NCBI GenBank assembly: GCA_022984795.1
Contig: JALIHJ010000009.1
Location: forward strand, 124,001-188,000
Origin: Fabrea salina
Lineage: Eukaryota; Ciliophora; Heterotrichea; Heterotrichida; Fabreidae
Reading direction: 5' to 3'
DNA: 64,000 bases
The translations under genes were made by a program, and so were the position numbers. The notes under the pieces were generated by a model. That model worked only from the letters and a program-made list of their open reading frames with translations, searched no databases and was not told where the DNA came from. Shown piece by piece: positions 1 through 12,530 of this stretch (its first letter is position 1; every line of letters begins with the position of its first letter).

Positions 1-2
1 TG

Positions 3-3000
3 GGGTTTTCTCACTTGCCTTTAGCCCACATGACTCTTAACACCTTGAATTCTTGGACTGAAGAGATTCCTATGGAGGAACTCCAAAAATACTTACCTGA
101 ACTCTTGCCTGAACTGTCTCCTTACTTAAGCATCGATAAGGTTTCTCAAGAACTCCAAGGAGAACCTGATCAAGTGTTGCAAGACCGTAAAAAAAGAAAA
201 ACCGTAGCTTACAGAGTAGTTAAGTTCTTAGGGTCTCTGGGAGGAATGGCCCACTACATTGTGGGAACTAAAAACAAAGACTTGAACTTGTCTTGGGACA
301 CTGAACCCAGAGTTAAGGTTGCTTTGCCATTGCATACTTCTAAGTTCGACACTTACTTGGATCCACTTATTCCTAGAATCTTGTACTTGGCTGAACACTC
401 CACTCACAGAAGAATTAGGGTGGTAGCTTGTGAGTTGCTGCACTCCTTGATACTGTTTATGATAGGCAACAATGCCCAAGCTGGCCGGAAAAGAGACTCC
501 ATGCCCTTCTCCAAAATTTACCAAAAACTATTTCCAGGAATTTACAGACTTGCAGCTGAAGTAGAACCTGTAGTCCAGCAGGTTTTTGAACCCCTGGGAA
601 AACAACTTGTAAGGTGGTTTGCAAGGTCTAGAGGTGCTGAACACCCTGAAACAGTTGCTTTGTTAGATGCCCTTATGCAAGGTCTGTGTGAAGAGTCCAA
701 CGCAGCTTTAAGGAAGATGTCAGCTTCGTGCATTGCAGAGTTTGCTAAAGAAGTTTTAAGCCAACCCCAAGTAGTGCAGCACTTTAAGTCGATTCTAAGA
801 AGAATTGAAACCTTTGCAAACCATCCACACACTCACAAGAGAATGGGAGCTGTAGCTTGCATCAGAGAAATACTACATAGTTTAAGCTTAAACCAAGAAC
901 TAGTAGACAGGTTTTACCTAGAAACAGGGCATGTTTTGTTTATGACTACTAAGTTGTCTCACTACGACAAAGACAGCGACTTAGAAGTTTGTGTGGGTGC
1001 TATTGAAGAGTACCTGAACTATTTCCCTAAACACTTAGAAGTGCTAGTTAATAACAACCAAAAAAGAGCTTACCACTCTGACTTTTATGAGTTTTTGGAC
1101 TGGTTATGGACCATGTGTGGCAGAAGTGAAAGAAACTGCAGGGAGTTAGCTCAGCAAGCAATAGTTCAGGGACTGGAACTTTTAGGGTACAATTTTTCAA
1201 GTTGGAGTTCAGTAAAGCCGGTCAACCAAAACTTTAGTAACTTTGAGGAGTTTGAAGGAGTTTTGGACTTGTGTGTTTGGTGCGCTGAGCATGGACTTTC
1301 CTTGGACTTCAGTGCTTACGAGCCTGGCATCCAGCAGTTTTTAGAAGCTAAAGTAACTGAAGAGGACATACAAAATAGACTTTACGCATTCAAGGTAGTT
1401 TTTAGGTTCCACAAAACCTGTTCAAGGGCAATAAGCACTGACTTACTGATAGGGCTGATCATAACTCCTGAGAACTGGGGACTAGTTCCTCAAGTAGAGA
1501 CTCCAGAACTGACAGAACTCTACCAAAGCATAAGGGACTTAGCTATAGAGGTGCTGCCCCCTTTGAACCTTTGTCAGTATGTTACCGCTGAGTTTTTAAA
1601 CGAAGTTTCTTTGAAGGACGAAAGAGTTCTGTGCTTGTGTTTAGACTCTTTGGCCAAGTTAGTATCTGGAAACACTTACCCTGAGGTTAGAAATCTGATA
1701 TCTGAAGTTCTTGAACCACTGATTATTGAGTTTTTGTCTCAAGAGTCACTTCCTCAAGTAAGAAAGGGCAAGGCTCTTTTAAGGTTCTTTACCCAGTTGT
1801 CTTTAAAGCCTTACACTTTAGGCTGCTTACTCACAAACTTAGTTCTTTACCAAAACTCAACTGAAGAAACTCTTGCCTATATTACTAGTCACTGGATAGA
1901 GTCAATACCCGTTTTACTTAGGAACTTAGCCACTAAGCCTGAAACTTTGCTCAGCATACTAATTGCAGTGCTGCAAAGTGGCTCTGAAAAAGTTAAGAAC
2001 AAAGAAATGAGTTTAGGCGAGTTTGTAGAGGGGTTCACTATGAACTCAGCAAGTGTTATTGCACCACTGAGTTTACTGCCAAGCCAAGAAGTGTGTTCAG
2101 GAATAGTAAGAGTTTACTGTGTGTTTTTGGACTACTGCAAAAGTTTGAGTTTGTTTGAAGAAGGAGTAGACTTAGTCAAAAGCAAAAAGGACTTTACAAA
2201 CCATTTGATGGACCTTATCGGCAGCTTCCTGAGAGAAGAAAGAGAAGCAGCTATCAAAAAGCAAGGCTTGAACCTCCTAGCTGTTAGTTGGAATTACAAA
2301 GAAACTCACAGGTGGGAAGAAATTAAGAACTTAGTTGAGAAAACTAAAACCAAGCACTTTTTATCCTCTACTTTGGGAATTCCTTCTAGCAAAGAAAGTT
2401 ATGAATTTGACCAGTTAGTAAGAGCTTTTTTGGAACTTGTAAGGACCTCTGGAGACCTTGAGGCACTTGAGTTTATTTACCCACTTTTAAGAGAAGAAGA
2501 ATCCGGCTACGAAAAAGAAATTACTTTTGTTATAAGTGACTTAGTTGACTCTTTACTAATCAAAGAACCCAGAACTTACCAAGAAGTCTTTAAGCACTTA
2601 GTTGAGCAGTTTCTGAACCCTAAAATTGACACTAGCATTAAAAACAACTTAAGGTGGGGAATCGCGAAAAGGCTTCTTTTACCCATGATGGATAGTTGTG
2701 ACGAGTCGCTTTTAGAAGCACTTGTGGTAGACCACACACATAAGTTTTTGAATCAACTCAACAATTCTAAGTTCAGTGAGTTAAGTGACTCTAAAGACTA
2801 TTTTTTTAACCTTTACGAAAAAGTTTACATTTTGTTGTTTTTTGAAAAAGGCTACTCAAGAATACCCTCTTCTGAACTTAAAGAAAGCACACACAAAAAG
2901 CTTTTTGGGGAGAACTCCCAAGGCAACGAGCTCACTAAACAACTGATTTCTTTTTGCAACAAATATAGAAAATCCAAACCTGAAAGACACGAAGTTATTG

Positions 3001-6000
3001 GCGGAATTCAAGGGTTTGAGCAATGCTTAAGGGACTTTGCCAGTGCTTGCTACACCTGTTTGTTAACTTGCATTAGAAAAACTCAGAGCCAAGAAAAAGT
3101 CTACACTAACTTTTTGTTCAAAGATCAAGTTTGGGGTTACTTAGTTGAAGACAAACAGTTCTATGAATTTGCTCCACAAACTAACTTTAAGTTGTTGAGA
3201 GTTGCAAGCAAACCTAAACTTGCTCCAGAAAATAAGTTAGCAAGCCACTTTATAAGTTCTTCTTTGTTTTCTCAGGACTTTAGTTACAAGCCCCCAAAAG
3301 AAGAAATTCCTGAAGAAACAACAGAAGACGAACTAGAATTAGACGAATTCAACTCACTAACAGTTATGAGGCCTTTACTCAGTGCAGTTGACAGACTCCA
3401 ACAGTTATTTTCTGAAAGTTGGTTCGATATGCCTCAGTGGATGCAGTGCTTGCATTCCGAAATCTGCAACCCCAGCAACAGTTTAAGTGTTAAACTGCTG
3501 GTCATCAAGGTAGTTCTTAACAGACCTGAAGTTTTTAAAAAGTGGAGTGACCAATGGTTTGAACCCATTGCAAGAGTCATGAGTGGCAGTAACGGAGGAA
3601 CTGGATTCCACTACTTTTTAAGAGATGTGTGCACCCTTTTCCTTTATGAGTGGGAAGTGGTTCCAAACGGCAAAGAAAGAACAGCAACGGTTTTCGTTAA
3701 CTACTTGATAAGAGTAGGTGCAGACACCACTAAAGCTATATTAGAAAGCAACTTAGAAATCATAGGCAACTTTCTTAAACTGTGGAAAAGTCTGGTTACT
3801 TTGGAGCACAAGTACGTGAAAGGAATGATTTCTAGACAAAAGCAAAACGAAGAAAAACTAGTGATTCCTTGGAAGATCTTGGGAATAGCTGTTTATGGAC
3901 TTGCTGTTGACTACCAAATTCCTGTTTTAGAGAACTTCCAACCCAAAACTCACGAACTTGACTCAGCCCTTGTAGCTTGTTTGGACTTCAACCGAAGACA
4001 AATCGTAAGAATGGCTGCAGAAGTCCTAGGCAAGCGACTGCACAACAACCCAGAACTCCTGCAAAGAGTCCAAGAAATCGTCCTTTCAAACAAAGACACC
4101 ACCAAAACTGTAGCTATTCTTGAAAACGTCACAAAGGGCTACCCCTGCATTTATGACTGCAAAAACGTAGCTTTGAAACTATCTGGACTCACTGGAACTC
4201 TGAGTGGAGTGTCCCGGGCAGGCATTCTCAAAAGCGTTTGCAAGTACTCGGAGTACATAAAGACCTGTGAAGACTTTTATAACTTACCAGAACTCATTGA
4301 GTATATATACCGGGACAGAGAAAAAATAGCCAACGACAACGAAGAAACCCACAGACTGGAATTACTCAAACTGCTGAACACTATTATTCCTTTAAGTGTG
4401 AATCCTAGTGTGGAAAAAGCTATTGGGGGGTTTTCTCCATTGATAAAAAGGTTCTGTCTTACTACAAACCAAGAAATCAGAAAAAGCTTGTACGAATTCA
4501 TGCAGAAACTATTTGACCAAGCTAAGCACTTTTCTGACAAAAACAAACTCAGGATGCACTCTAGGGACGTATTGTTAAAGGCTTTAGGAGACACTTCGCC
4601 TGAGCTGTCAGACATGGTTGCTGAGTTTTGGCATCAACAAGAAAGACTCTCTCACAACCCTGTGCACAGAGTTATTCAGTGCTTGGTAGAACTCTACTCA
4701 AAAGGTTCAGAAGAACTTTGGTTGCTAGCTTCTTCTCACTTGTGCCTTAAACTAAGTTCACTCAGCACAGACTACAACAGACTCATGTTTGACCAGCCTC
4801 TAGCTGAGTGCGAGTTCGAAGAACTAGAGATGAAAACAAGCACACAGAGTTCTATGCCACTTACTCCCCAGTTTTCGCAAAGTTATTCCAGCCAACTCAC
4901 TAGTCGTTCCAAAGAGCCTCCTTCTCAGGCTTCAGACTTTGCAATTCCTAAAAGAATCAGAATAAGGCACCACATAGAAGGCTCACAGGCGTCCCAAACA
5001 CAAAAAAAAGAACTCTTAAAAAAACAACAACAACAAAGAATAACTGAAAGGGCCAAAGAACAAAGAGCCAAACAAGTAGAAGTGATGCGTAGGTACAGAG
5101 TGGGGGAACTACCTGACATTCAAATTCCCCTTTCAGACTTACTAGGGCCTTTAATTTGGCTTTGCAGACTAGATGCAGAAATTGCCAGTCACATGTGGGT
5201 AGTTATTTGTTCAGGACTCTGTTTGCAAAACATTGACCAAGCAAACAAAATTCAAATAGTGAAGGGCCTAGACAGAGTGCTTAAGTCTAGTGAAAGGTAT
5301 GACCCTGCAGTTATTTCCTGTGTACACAGAACTGCTTGTGAAATAGTTAAACACAACGGACAACTCGCCCAAGAACTCCACTCAGAACACATTGCAAACA
5401 GCGGAGTTAAGGGACTGAGTTACCAAAGTGCAATCATGCTTTTGCAAGAGTGCATTCTTAGATACGAAGTTCCAGTTAAGTCCAAAAGACGCAAAGTCAC
5501 TGCTAAAAGTGGAACTGAAAATGCCAAAGTCGACGGAAACACCAAAAAGATGTGGATAGCACTCACAAGAGTCTACGAAGAAATGGGAGACACTGACTCT
5601 GTGAAGGGACTCTGGATGAAAGTAGCCCCAGAACAAGTCATACAAGCCTTTGATTGTAAAACAAGAGGCGAAATCAAAGAGTCCAAAGAAATGTTCAGAG
5701 AAATCCTAGAAAAGCAAGAAACTGACCCAGAGATCACTAAAGAAGTGCAAAAAGAGTACTTAGAAGCCCTAGGTGCACTTGGTAAGTGGAAGGAAGTAGC
5801 AGAAGCCACTCCTAGCACCCACCCTTTGCACATCAAAGCTTTACTAAGACTAGACGAATTCGAACAGGTAGAAAACGTTATGAAAACCCTCAACCCTTCA
5901 GACCTGTACAAAATTTACCCCTATGAAATGGCAGTACTCAGCATCACCCAAGACGACTCTGACAGGGCAAAGTACTACTTAGACGAAGAGTTTGCTAGGT

Positions 6001-8927
6001 TTGTTGAGCAGTGGCAATCCCTGCACCCTTTGTCTGACTCAGCAAGGCACAAACTAGTGCAGAAAGTTTCGAAGATATTTGACTGCACACAAGTGCTGAA
6101 GGTGTTTAACTTGAACAAAGAAGAAACTCAGGAAGAATTCCTAGGAAGACTTGAGTCGAGTTTTTTGAGCTGGCGCAATAGAAAGCCTTCTTTGTTCTAC
6201 GACGAACTTAAGGTGTGGGAAGAACTGCTGTACGCTAGAGTGCTTTTCTACGACAAGTTAAGGAACAAGCACAAGTTCGAGTCCCCCCGACTAAGGGACT
6301 TCAGAAGTGTTTTGCATGCAGATACTTCTGAGTGTCCTTTGAAACTAGGGTACTTAAGCGTAGCAGATACCTTTTTAAGAAGAGGTTTGAACTTAAGGGA
6401 AGAAGCAGGATTCACTCACTTCGAACTTAGTTCAAGTGTGCTGAGACTCAGGGCCAAACAAGAACTCAAGAACTCCTACAAGTGCTCTGTAGACAAAATC
6501 AACTCTACTTTTCAAGCTATAATCAAAACAGCCGACAGTTTGCAAGTCGAAGAAGGCCAGGCTTTCCAGCACCTAAAAGGCAACCTTTACCAAAAACTCA
6601 CTCAGGTGTACTTGAGCAAACTCGGCAGGGAAGTTTCAGAGTTGCTTCCAGAAGCTGCTAAAGCTGCTTACGACCACCTTTCTTCTTCAACAACTTTGAA
6701 TTCCAAACTTAAACTTACTAAGTTCTGTGACCAGTTGTTGAGAGTTCATGAAAGTGAAAACGAAGAACAAAGAATGGTTATGGGAGTTTGCTTCAACAAG
6801 ATGAAAATTCAACCCCAACTCTTGGCTAAAACCCTGGTTTCTTGTGGACTTGAGTGCATGGCTTTAGGCAGCAAACGAGCGCACAACATGTTTCCTCGCT
6901 TTCTAGAGCTACTTAAGTACGAAGGAGTTGCTGGAGTGTTTTCAGAAAGAATTGAACAAGTACCTACTTGGATGTTTATAAGGTGGATTTCACAGATTCT
7001 AGCCATTATTGACAAGGAAGAGTGTAATGCCCTAGCTGGGGCAGTGCACAAGTTAGTTCAAAAGTACCCCCAAACAGTGTTTTATCCCTACAAGTGCTTT
7101 ATGAGTGTTGGAAGTGCCTCAGAGTTTTACAAGTTGCATTATGCCAACAGGTCCCAAACTTGGCTAGTTTTAGAAAGCCAGTGCCAGAAGTTCAGTAACT
7201 TAAACTGCTTCGTAGAAGCTTTGAACTACTTAACCCACCCAGAACACAGACTTCAGCAGTGCATAGAGTCCATTAAAGAAGCCATTAAAGAAAACGAAGC
7301 AGTTCCTGGCTACTTGGCCTTTCTGGCAAAAGAACTACACAGAAGCGTTATAAGTACTGAGAGTCCTCTGATAGGAAACTTGATTGGAAGCTACAACAAA
7401 AAATTTGCTAAGGACTGGAGCAGAGTTATCAGCAAGGTTTTTGGAGAAGAAGCAAACAACTTAGAGCACATGGAGAGCAACCAAATAGTTTCAGGACTAG
7501 ACTCTATACTTAAGAAGTTAAGACCCCAACTCCAAAACTTGTCTCAGGGCAACGAAAAACTAAACACTTTTAACGAGTGGCTTGCTGACTACGACATCAC
7601 TAGCCATATGAGTGAGCCTATTCAGATTCCAGGCTTGGTGTCTGGAATTAACGAACCATACGAAGGTTCTGAAGTGAACGTGGTGTCTTTTAACCAGAAC
7701 TTGCTAATTTTAGGTTCCATCAGACGTCCTAAGCGTCTGGGAATCCATGGTTCAAACGAAAAAGAATACTTAGTTTTAGTAAAAGGAGGAGAAGACTTGA
7801 GACTTGACCAAAGAATTCAGCAGATATTTGCAATAATGAACGAAATCTTCCACTCAGACCCTGTGTGCGGGGGTTTAGGACTGAACTTAAAAACTTACAA
7901 TGTAGTTCCCATGACTAAGCACTTAGGAATTCTGGAGTGGGTCAAAAACACAGAACCTATCAAGAACCTTTTAAACCAAGAACTTTTACGCCACTACAGA
8001 ATCAACAACATCACTAGTTTAGAAGGCTACAAAAGCAGAATGTCTTGGCTGAGTTCTTTAGGCAAAAAAAGTGCCAGCAGCCATATTCAGCAGCAACACA
8101 TTATAGCACTCCAAGCTTCGCCTGAACAAATAATACTGGACTTCAATAACCAACAAGAACTAGTTCCCTGGGACTTGATTAGACAAACGCTGCTTGGACT
8201 AAGTTCAACTCCTGAGAGTTTCCTATACATCAGAAAGCAGTTCACTCTTTCACTTGCAGCCATCAGCATTGCAGGCTACATTCTGGGAATAGGAGACAGA
8301 CACCTTGAAAACTTACTTCTGGACACACAAGACGGAGGGATACTTTCAATTGACTTTGGAGTGGCTTTTGGGAGTGGAGTAGGTTTAGGAGTTCCCGAAC
8401 TGATGCCTTTTAGGCTCACTAGACAGTTTGTAAGTGTGCTGAACCCTGAAGGCCCAGAAGGTCAGTTAAGACATGCCATGATTCACGCTCTAAAGGCTTT
8501 GCAGAAGCACAAAAACCTGATTCTGGACTCCTGTGAAGTGTTTATAAAAGAACCCTTGTTGGACTGGATGAAGTACGCAAGAAACAAGGAACAAAACATA
8601 GGAGCTTCAGAGTCTTATGTTTCTCAAGAGCACTCTTGGTTCCCCAAAAGAAAACTAGAAATCCTCAGAAAAAAGCTAGATGGAACCAATTCTGCCCAAA
8701 TCATGCTGGAGGAACTCCAAGCTACTCAGCACTCCAAAAAGGTAAAACTTACTTAGAACTACACTGAAAACTTAATTCAAACCATACAAGGCCCCCCTGA
8801 CTCGCTAAGAAGGAAACTTTACGGAAAGAAGCTTAACGTAGACCAACAAGTAGACGTTTTGATAGAACACTCAACCGACTCCAACATTCTAGGAAGGACT
8901 TGGATTGGCTGGATGCCTCTTATCTAA
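3..8927 (+). CDS. PRKDC: DNA-PKcs-like PI3K-related protein kinase (5' part outside window)
   Basis: Serine/threonine kinase of the PIKK family that acts with Ku in non-homologous end joining. The frame is open to the left edge and the first residues already resemble HEAT repeats well inside DNA-PKcs, so the N-terminus lies outside. About 2,970 residues are visible: HEAT repeats, a hinge at 4830-5010 rich in SQ/TQ, the family motif YRVGELPDIQI near 5095-5130, FAT repeats, then the kinase with DRHLEN (about 8297-8314), IDFG (about 8348-8359) and PELMPFRLTRQF just after, typical of DNA-PKcs rather than ATM, ATR or mTOR. A 15-base intron at 8742-8756 (phase 0) contains an in-frame TAG; after splicing the frame gives a FATC tail with NILGRTWIGW close to the vertebrate end. 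Catalytic residues look intact. Family assignment is strong; a role in programmed DNA rearrangement is inference. Confidence 0.93.
8742..8756 (+). other. 15-nt intron in DNA-PKcs-like gene
   Basis: GTAAAACTTACTTAG, phase 0, with A at position 10. Removing it restores the frame into the FATC domain; keeping it ends the protein at the TAG. Confidence 0.93.
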
Positions 8928-8946
8928 CAACTGCCATAAAGTTTAA

Positions 8947-9492
8947 ATGGTATTTTGCTCATTATTGACGCCAGCTTTCAGTTTTGGAGTTGAAGACAAC
9001 TTGCACCAGGAAGCAGCAGAGAACTTTGGAGTCAGCACTGGAGATCTAGAGTTATTTGCATTGGTGCCTTTGTCAGAAGTGAAGAACCCAAGTCAAGTAG
9101 CTGTGCAACTCAAAACTTCTAGTTTGTCATTGTCCGCAATAGAAGACCTACTGACCCAAAGGGACCAACTGCAAGTACAACTTCAAAAAACAAGTGAGTC
9201 TTTGTATACATACAACCAACAAATCAGCCAACTGTGCTCTCCAAACCAACCTCAGCTTGAAAAAATATTGAAACTTGAAGAAGACAACAGAAAACTCAGA
9301 CAAATGCTTAAAACTCAACTTGAAAACGCTGAAAGTCTCAAAGTCGCTACACAGAAAACAGTAGAAAACTTAAGAGAAGAGTTTAACATGCTGGTGAAAG
9401 AATTAATGAACGCCAAAGAACCCAAACTTAAGTCTGAAGAAAAACCTAAACGGAGTGACAAAAAGTCTATAGTGCCCAAACTAAAGCTTTAG
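8947..9492 (+). CDS. Small coiled-coil protein, function unknown
   Basis: Encodes 181 residues. I do not recognise the family. The first 60 or so residues are mixed; from about residue 65 to 155 the sequence is a charged heptad-like coiled coil (repeated Q, E, K, L), and the last 25 residues are a lysine-rich tail. The short hydrophobic start (MVFCSLLTPAF) could be a weak signal sequence, but it lacks a convincing basic part and cleavage site. The gene starts 19 bases after the DNA-PKcs-like stop on the same strand. No intron was seen. It is probably real: it is one open frame filling the gap between two genes with codon use like its neighbours. Confidence 0.7.
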   Translation: MVFCSLLTPAFSFGVEDNLHQEAAENFGVSTGDLELFALVPLSEVKNPSQVAVQLKTSSLSLSAIEDLLTQRDQLQVQLQKTSESLYTYNQQISQLCSPNQPQLEKILKLEEDNRKLRQMLKTQLENAESLKVATQKTVENLREEFNMLVKELMNAKEPKLKSEEKPKRSDKKSIVPKLKL

Positions 9493-9559
9493 TGGTAATT
9501 TAGTAAATATATCTATAAAGGGTTTAAACAAGAATTTAAGCTTGTTTGGTGACTTATAA

Positions 9560-10192
9560 ATGGGCTGTGGAAAAACAACTGCAAAAGAAGCTCATGTGCC
9601 TGAAAGTCAGGAACCCCAAAAACCTCAAGAACCTCAGAAATCCCAAGAAGCTAAAAATACCAACTACAAAAGCATTGCAAGTTTATACGTAAAAAACGAA
9701 TCTGCAGAAACAAAACTGAGCCCCAAAAAGTATTTTGAAGTTCCGAAACAAGTTAAAGTGCTAGGGAACTCTTTGCAAGTCGAAACAAACTCAGAAGACT
9801 GGTTGCACTTAGTTTTTAAAGGAAGAGTAACCAACAAGTTATACTTACAAATAGAAATAACACAGGGGGAAAAGGTATTTATAGGAGGAGTGGCTAAAGA
9901 AGACTTAAGGGGAATAGGAACTAAGAAACTCGATCAAGAAAGCGGTCTAAGAGTTTACACCTACGATGCAAGTGGCTTGGTGCACTCTCAGTTTGGAAGC
10001 TTTTCTTACAGTCAGTTTTTGTGGAAAGCAAGCCAAGGCGAGGTAATGAGTGCTGAGTTCTTAGCCCAAGAAATCAACTTTTACAAAAACCAAAGAAAAA
10101 TATACACTCATGACTTTGAAGAAGAAGTTGTGCCTGTCGTTTCTCTGTGCGGTTTGGGCACAGCTGTTAAATTAGTTGGTTTAAGTAATTAA
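9560..10192 (+). CDS. SPRY-domain-like protein with N-terminal acylation signal
   Basis: Encodes 210 residues. It starts MGCGKTT, a good N-myristoylation signal with a neighbouring cysteine for palmitoylation, so membrane anchoring is likely. A low-complexity stretch rich in P, Q, E and K follows (about residues 13-32). From about residue 65 to 207 the pattern resembles a SPRY/B30.2 beta-sandwich, especially the end, where INFYKNQRKIYTHDF precedes VVPVVSLCGLGTAVKLV; SPRY domains commonly have F-Y-x-N-G followed by a P-A-V-S-L strand. SPRY domains bind proteins, often in ubiquitin ligases or RNA-linked complexes, but the partner is unknown. The fold call is by pattern only. Confidence 0.65.
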   Translation: MGCGKTTAKEAHVPESQEPQKPQEPQKSQEAKNTNYKSIASLYVKNESAETKLSPKKYFEVPKQVKVLGNSLQVETNSEDWLHLVFKGRVTNKLYLQIEITQGEKVFIGGVAKEDLRGIGTKKLDQESGLRVYTYDASGLVHSQFGSFSYSQFLWKASQGEVMSAEFLAQEINFYKNQRKIYTHDFEEEVVPVVSLCGLGTAVKLVGLSN

Positions 10193-10255
10193 CAAGAAGT
10201 TCCGTTGCAGTATGGCATTAATTTACTATAGAGATTACGTTATATTCCAGTTAAA

Positions 10256-11272
10256 ATGCTGGGGCTTATAAACATAATGAAAGAGACGCTTAAATTATCT
10301 ACAGCTATAAAAAAGGCACTTAAGAGTGAAGACTTTGAAGAATTCAAATCTTTTAAAGTAAAAAGAGGAGCTTGCTACGGAAAAGCCAAAATATCTATTT
10401 TGCATGTAGCTATAAAGTACTCATCCCGGCTTAAGTTCATAAAGCACTGCATTTACAAATTAAAAGCCAACCCAAAGACAAAGTGCGTAAAGTCTGGGTC
10501 CACAGCCCTTCACTACGCAGCAAAATACGGAAAAGTCGCCTTTGTGAACTTTCTGGTTTCAAAGTGCGGCTTGGATGTCAATGAAGCTGATAAAAAAGGT
10601 AGGTCGTCTGTTTTGATTGCAGCTAAGTACAATCAGAAAATCACTTTTGAGTTGCTACTCAAACTAGGAGCAGACATTAAAAAAGTTGACAAAAGAAACT
10701 GGGGAGTAACTCATTGGGCTTCAAGAAATGGCAACTTGGAACTTTTGAAAAGTGCGTTACAAAGTGGAGCTTCCTGCGAAGTTCTTACTCGGAACTTTGA
10801 GTCTTGTGTGCATCTAGCTGCTTGGAGTGGCAATCTGGAACTTTTCCAGCACTTGGTTTCAAGTCCAGAATCAATTGTCCGTTGCAGTAAAAAAGGAACT
10901 ATTTTGCATTACGCTGCTGGAAACTGGGAAGTAATTGACTGGATTTTGAGAAATAACTTGTTAGGGAACTTGCCGAAACTCTCAGTACTTCTAGAAATAG
11001 AAGCGCCCTTACAGTTGATTTGGGATTACTGTGTTTGGGAACTTAACCTAGGTCTGGTTTTCTTGTACGACCGAGATGACATTTTCGAACGCATGCTAAA
11101 ATACATCAAAGACTTAGACCCTCAAGTAACCATAAACTACAAAGTTGGACCCAAGTGTCTGGAGCTACTAGTGGGTTTCCGGGCTTGGAAAAAGTACAAA
11201 GCGTTACTTTTCTTGTATAAGAACGACAGAAGCACTAAAGAGACCCTAGGAAAACTCCCCCTCCTCTTTTGA
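10256..11272 (+). CDS. Ankyrin-repeat protein
   Basis: Encodes 338 residues. Five or more ankyrin repeats are visible between about residues 35 and 230, with the usual G-x-TALHYAAKYG, GRSSVLIAAKYNQ, NWGVTHWASRNGN and SCVHLAAWSGN helix starts. The last 100 residues have no repeats I recognise and are rich in W, L and K. No signal peptide or membrane span is seen, so a cytosolic adaptor is the simplest reading. The start ATG follows an AT-rich 63-base gap; a second ATG seven codons later is also possible. It ends with TGA. Ankyrin proteins are very numerous in ciliates and the partner cannot be told from sequence. Confidence 0.85.
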   Translation: MLGLINIMKETLKLSTAIKKALKSEDFEEFKSFKVKRGACYGKAKISILHVAIKYSSRLKFIKHCIYKLKANPKTKCVKSGSTALHYAAKYGKVAFVNFLVSKCGLDVNEADKKGRSSVLIAAKYNQKITFELLLKLGADIKKVDKRNWGVTHWASRNGNLELLKSALQSGASCEVLTRNFESCVHLAAWSGNLELFQHLVSSPESIVRCSKKGTILHYAAGNWEVIDWILRNNLLGNLPKLSVLLEIEAPLQLIWDYCVWELNLGLVFLYDRDDIFERMLKYIKDLDPQVTINYKVGPKCLELLVGFRAWKKYKALLFLYKNDRSTKETLGKLPLLF

Positions 11273-11313
11273 AAGAACTTTGCGACTACATTTAATTAAT
11301 AACTCTACTATAA

Positions 11314-12519
11314 ATGCAAGAGAATTGTAAATTTTTAGCTAAAGTCGAAGACAAGGAAACAGAGATACTTATAACCAAAAACTCAGTAGAGTGGTTTACC
11401 TCTAAAAAAATCTACAGTGTGCCTTTCAGCTTAGTTGTCGGAACAAGAATTAGCAATAAGCACCCCTGCACAATCAAGTTGATGTTTTTTGACCTTGAAG
11501 GAAAGAAGTTCAGTCTTCAAAGGTTCTTTTTGCCAGAGTTCAGAAAACTCTCGCAGGAAGTTTACTCCAGAACTTGCGAGTGTCCAGAAAGGAACATTTG
11601 TGTGGTACTTAACCCGATTTCGGGAGAAGCTAAGGGGGCTAGGCTCTACCAAGAAGTTCTGCACCCTGTTCTGAAGTACTCGCCTATTCCTTTCAAAACT
11701 TTTGAAACCAACTCAGGCGACTTTATTGCAGACATGTGCCGCTACATTGACTTGTCTAGGTTCACAGAGTTTGTGTGTGTAGGTGGGGACGGCACTGTCC
11801 ACCAGTTACTTACGTGCCTCCAGTACTTCCAACCTGAGTTGCTGGACAACATTAAAGTGGGGATCTTTCCTGCTGGGTCTAGGAACTCTTTGGCTGTAGA
11901 ATTGGGCTGCAAGTTACCCTGTTTAGCTGCTTTGTACATAGTTAAGAACTACAACTTTCCTGGAGACTTAATTAAAGTTGAGTTAGACTCAAGGAAACTT
12001 TTGGCCACTACATCTGTTAACTGGGGAATTGTAACTTCTATTGTGGAGGAATCGCAAGAATTCAGGGCTTTTGGGGCTTTTCGTTATAACCTTTTAGGAA
12101 TCAAGCGGTTTTTCCAAAGGTGGAAACTTTATAGAGGAACAGTGAAGTACAAAGTAAACGACCAAAAGTTCGTAGTAGAAGATAACTTCTTGATGTGCTT
12201 AGTGGGCAACCACAGACTTCCTGACTCAAGGAGTTCAGAAGTGATTAGTCCTAGTGAAAGAATCAACAACGGAAAGTTAGGTCTGACCTTGCTAGTGAAC
12301 ATGGGCAGGTACAAGGCCGTTAAGTACTTTTTAGAAAGAGCCCAGGGCAAAGAACAATCCAACGACCAAAACACTTACTACGAAAAGGTTGACAAAGTCA
12401 CTATTGTCCCCAAAAAAGAGTTTGCGTACAACATTGACGGCGAAATATACTACTCTTCTAAACTAAAGCTGGAAGTTTGGCCAGAAGCCATTAAGTACAT
12501 CGGGCACCCTCTTTACTAA
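11314..12519 (+). CDS. Sphingosine/ceramide kinase-like lipid kinase
   Basis: Encodes 401 residues. Residues 1-90 look like a small PH-type membrane-binding domain. From about residue 94 comes a DAGK catalytic domain: VVLNPISGEAKG, the nucleotide-binding GGDGT (157-161) and PAGSRNSLA (186-194), which matches the sphingosine/ceramide kinase signature better than the GTGNDLA of diacylglycerol kinases, with the middle G changed to R. The C-terminal lobe ends with VTIVPKKEFAYNIDGE, where the family has its usual D-G-E. The likely reaction is ATP-dependent phosphorylation of a sphingoid base, ceramide or related lipid. The product is a single exon that converges on mS41 with 11 bases between stops. 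Confidence 0.85.
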   Translation: MQENCKFLAKVEDKETEILITKNSVEWFTSKKIYSVPFSLVVGTRISNKHPCTIKLMFFDLEGKKFSLQRFFLPEFRKLSQEVYSRTCECPERNICVVLNPISGEAKGARLYQEVLHPVLKYSPIPFKTFETNSGDFIADMCRYIDLSRFTEFVCVGGDGTVHQLLTCLQYFQPELLDNIKVGIFPAGSRNSLAVELGCKLPCLAALYIVKNYNFPGDLIKVELDSRKLLATTSVNWGIVTSIVEESQEFRAFGAFRYNLLGIKRFFQRWKLYRGTVKYKVNDQKFVVEDNFLMCLVGNHRLPDSRSSEVISPSERINNGKLGLTLLVNMGRYKAVKYFLERAQGKEQSNDQNTYYEKVDKVTIVPKKEFAYNIDGEIYYSSKLKLEVWPEAIKYIGHPLY

Positions 12520-12530
12520 GTAACTCCATG

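Noticed and set aside
8757-8927. A separate small gene after the first TAG
   Set aside because: The sequence is the FATC tail of the DNA-PKcs-like kinase; a 15-base intron joins it.
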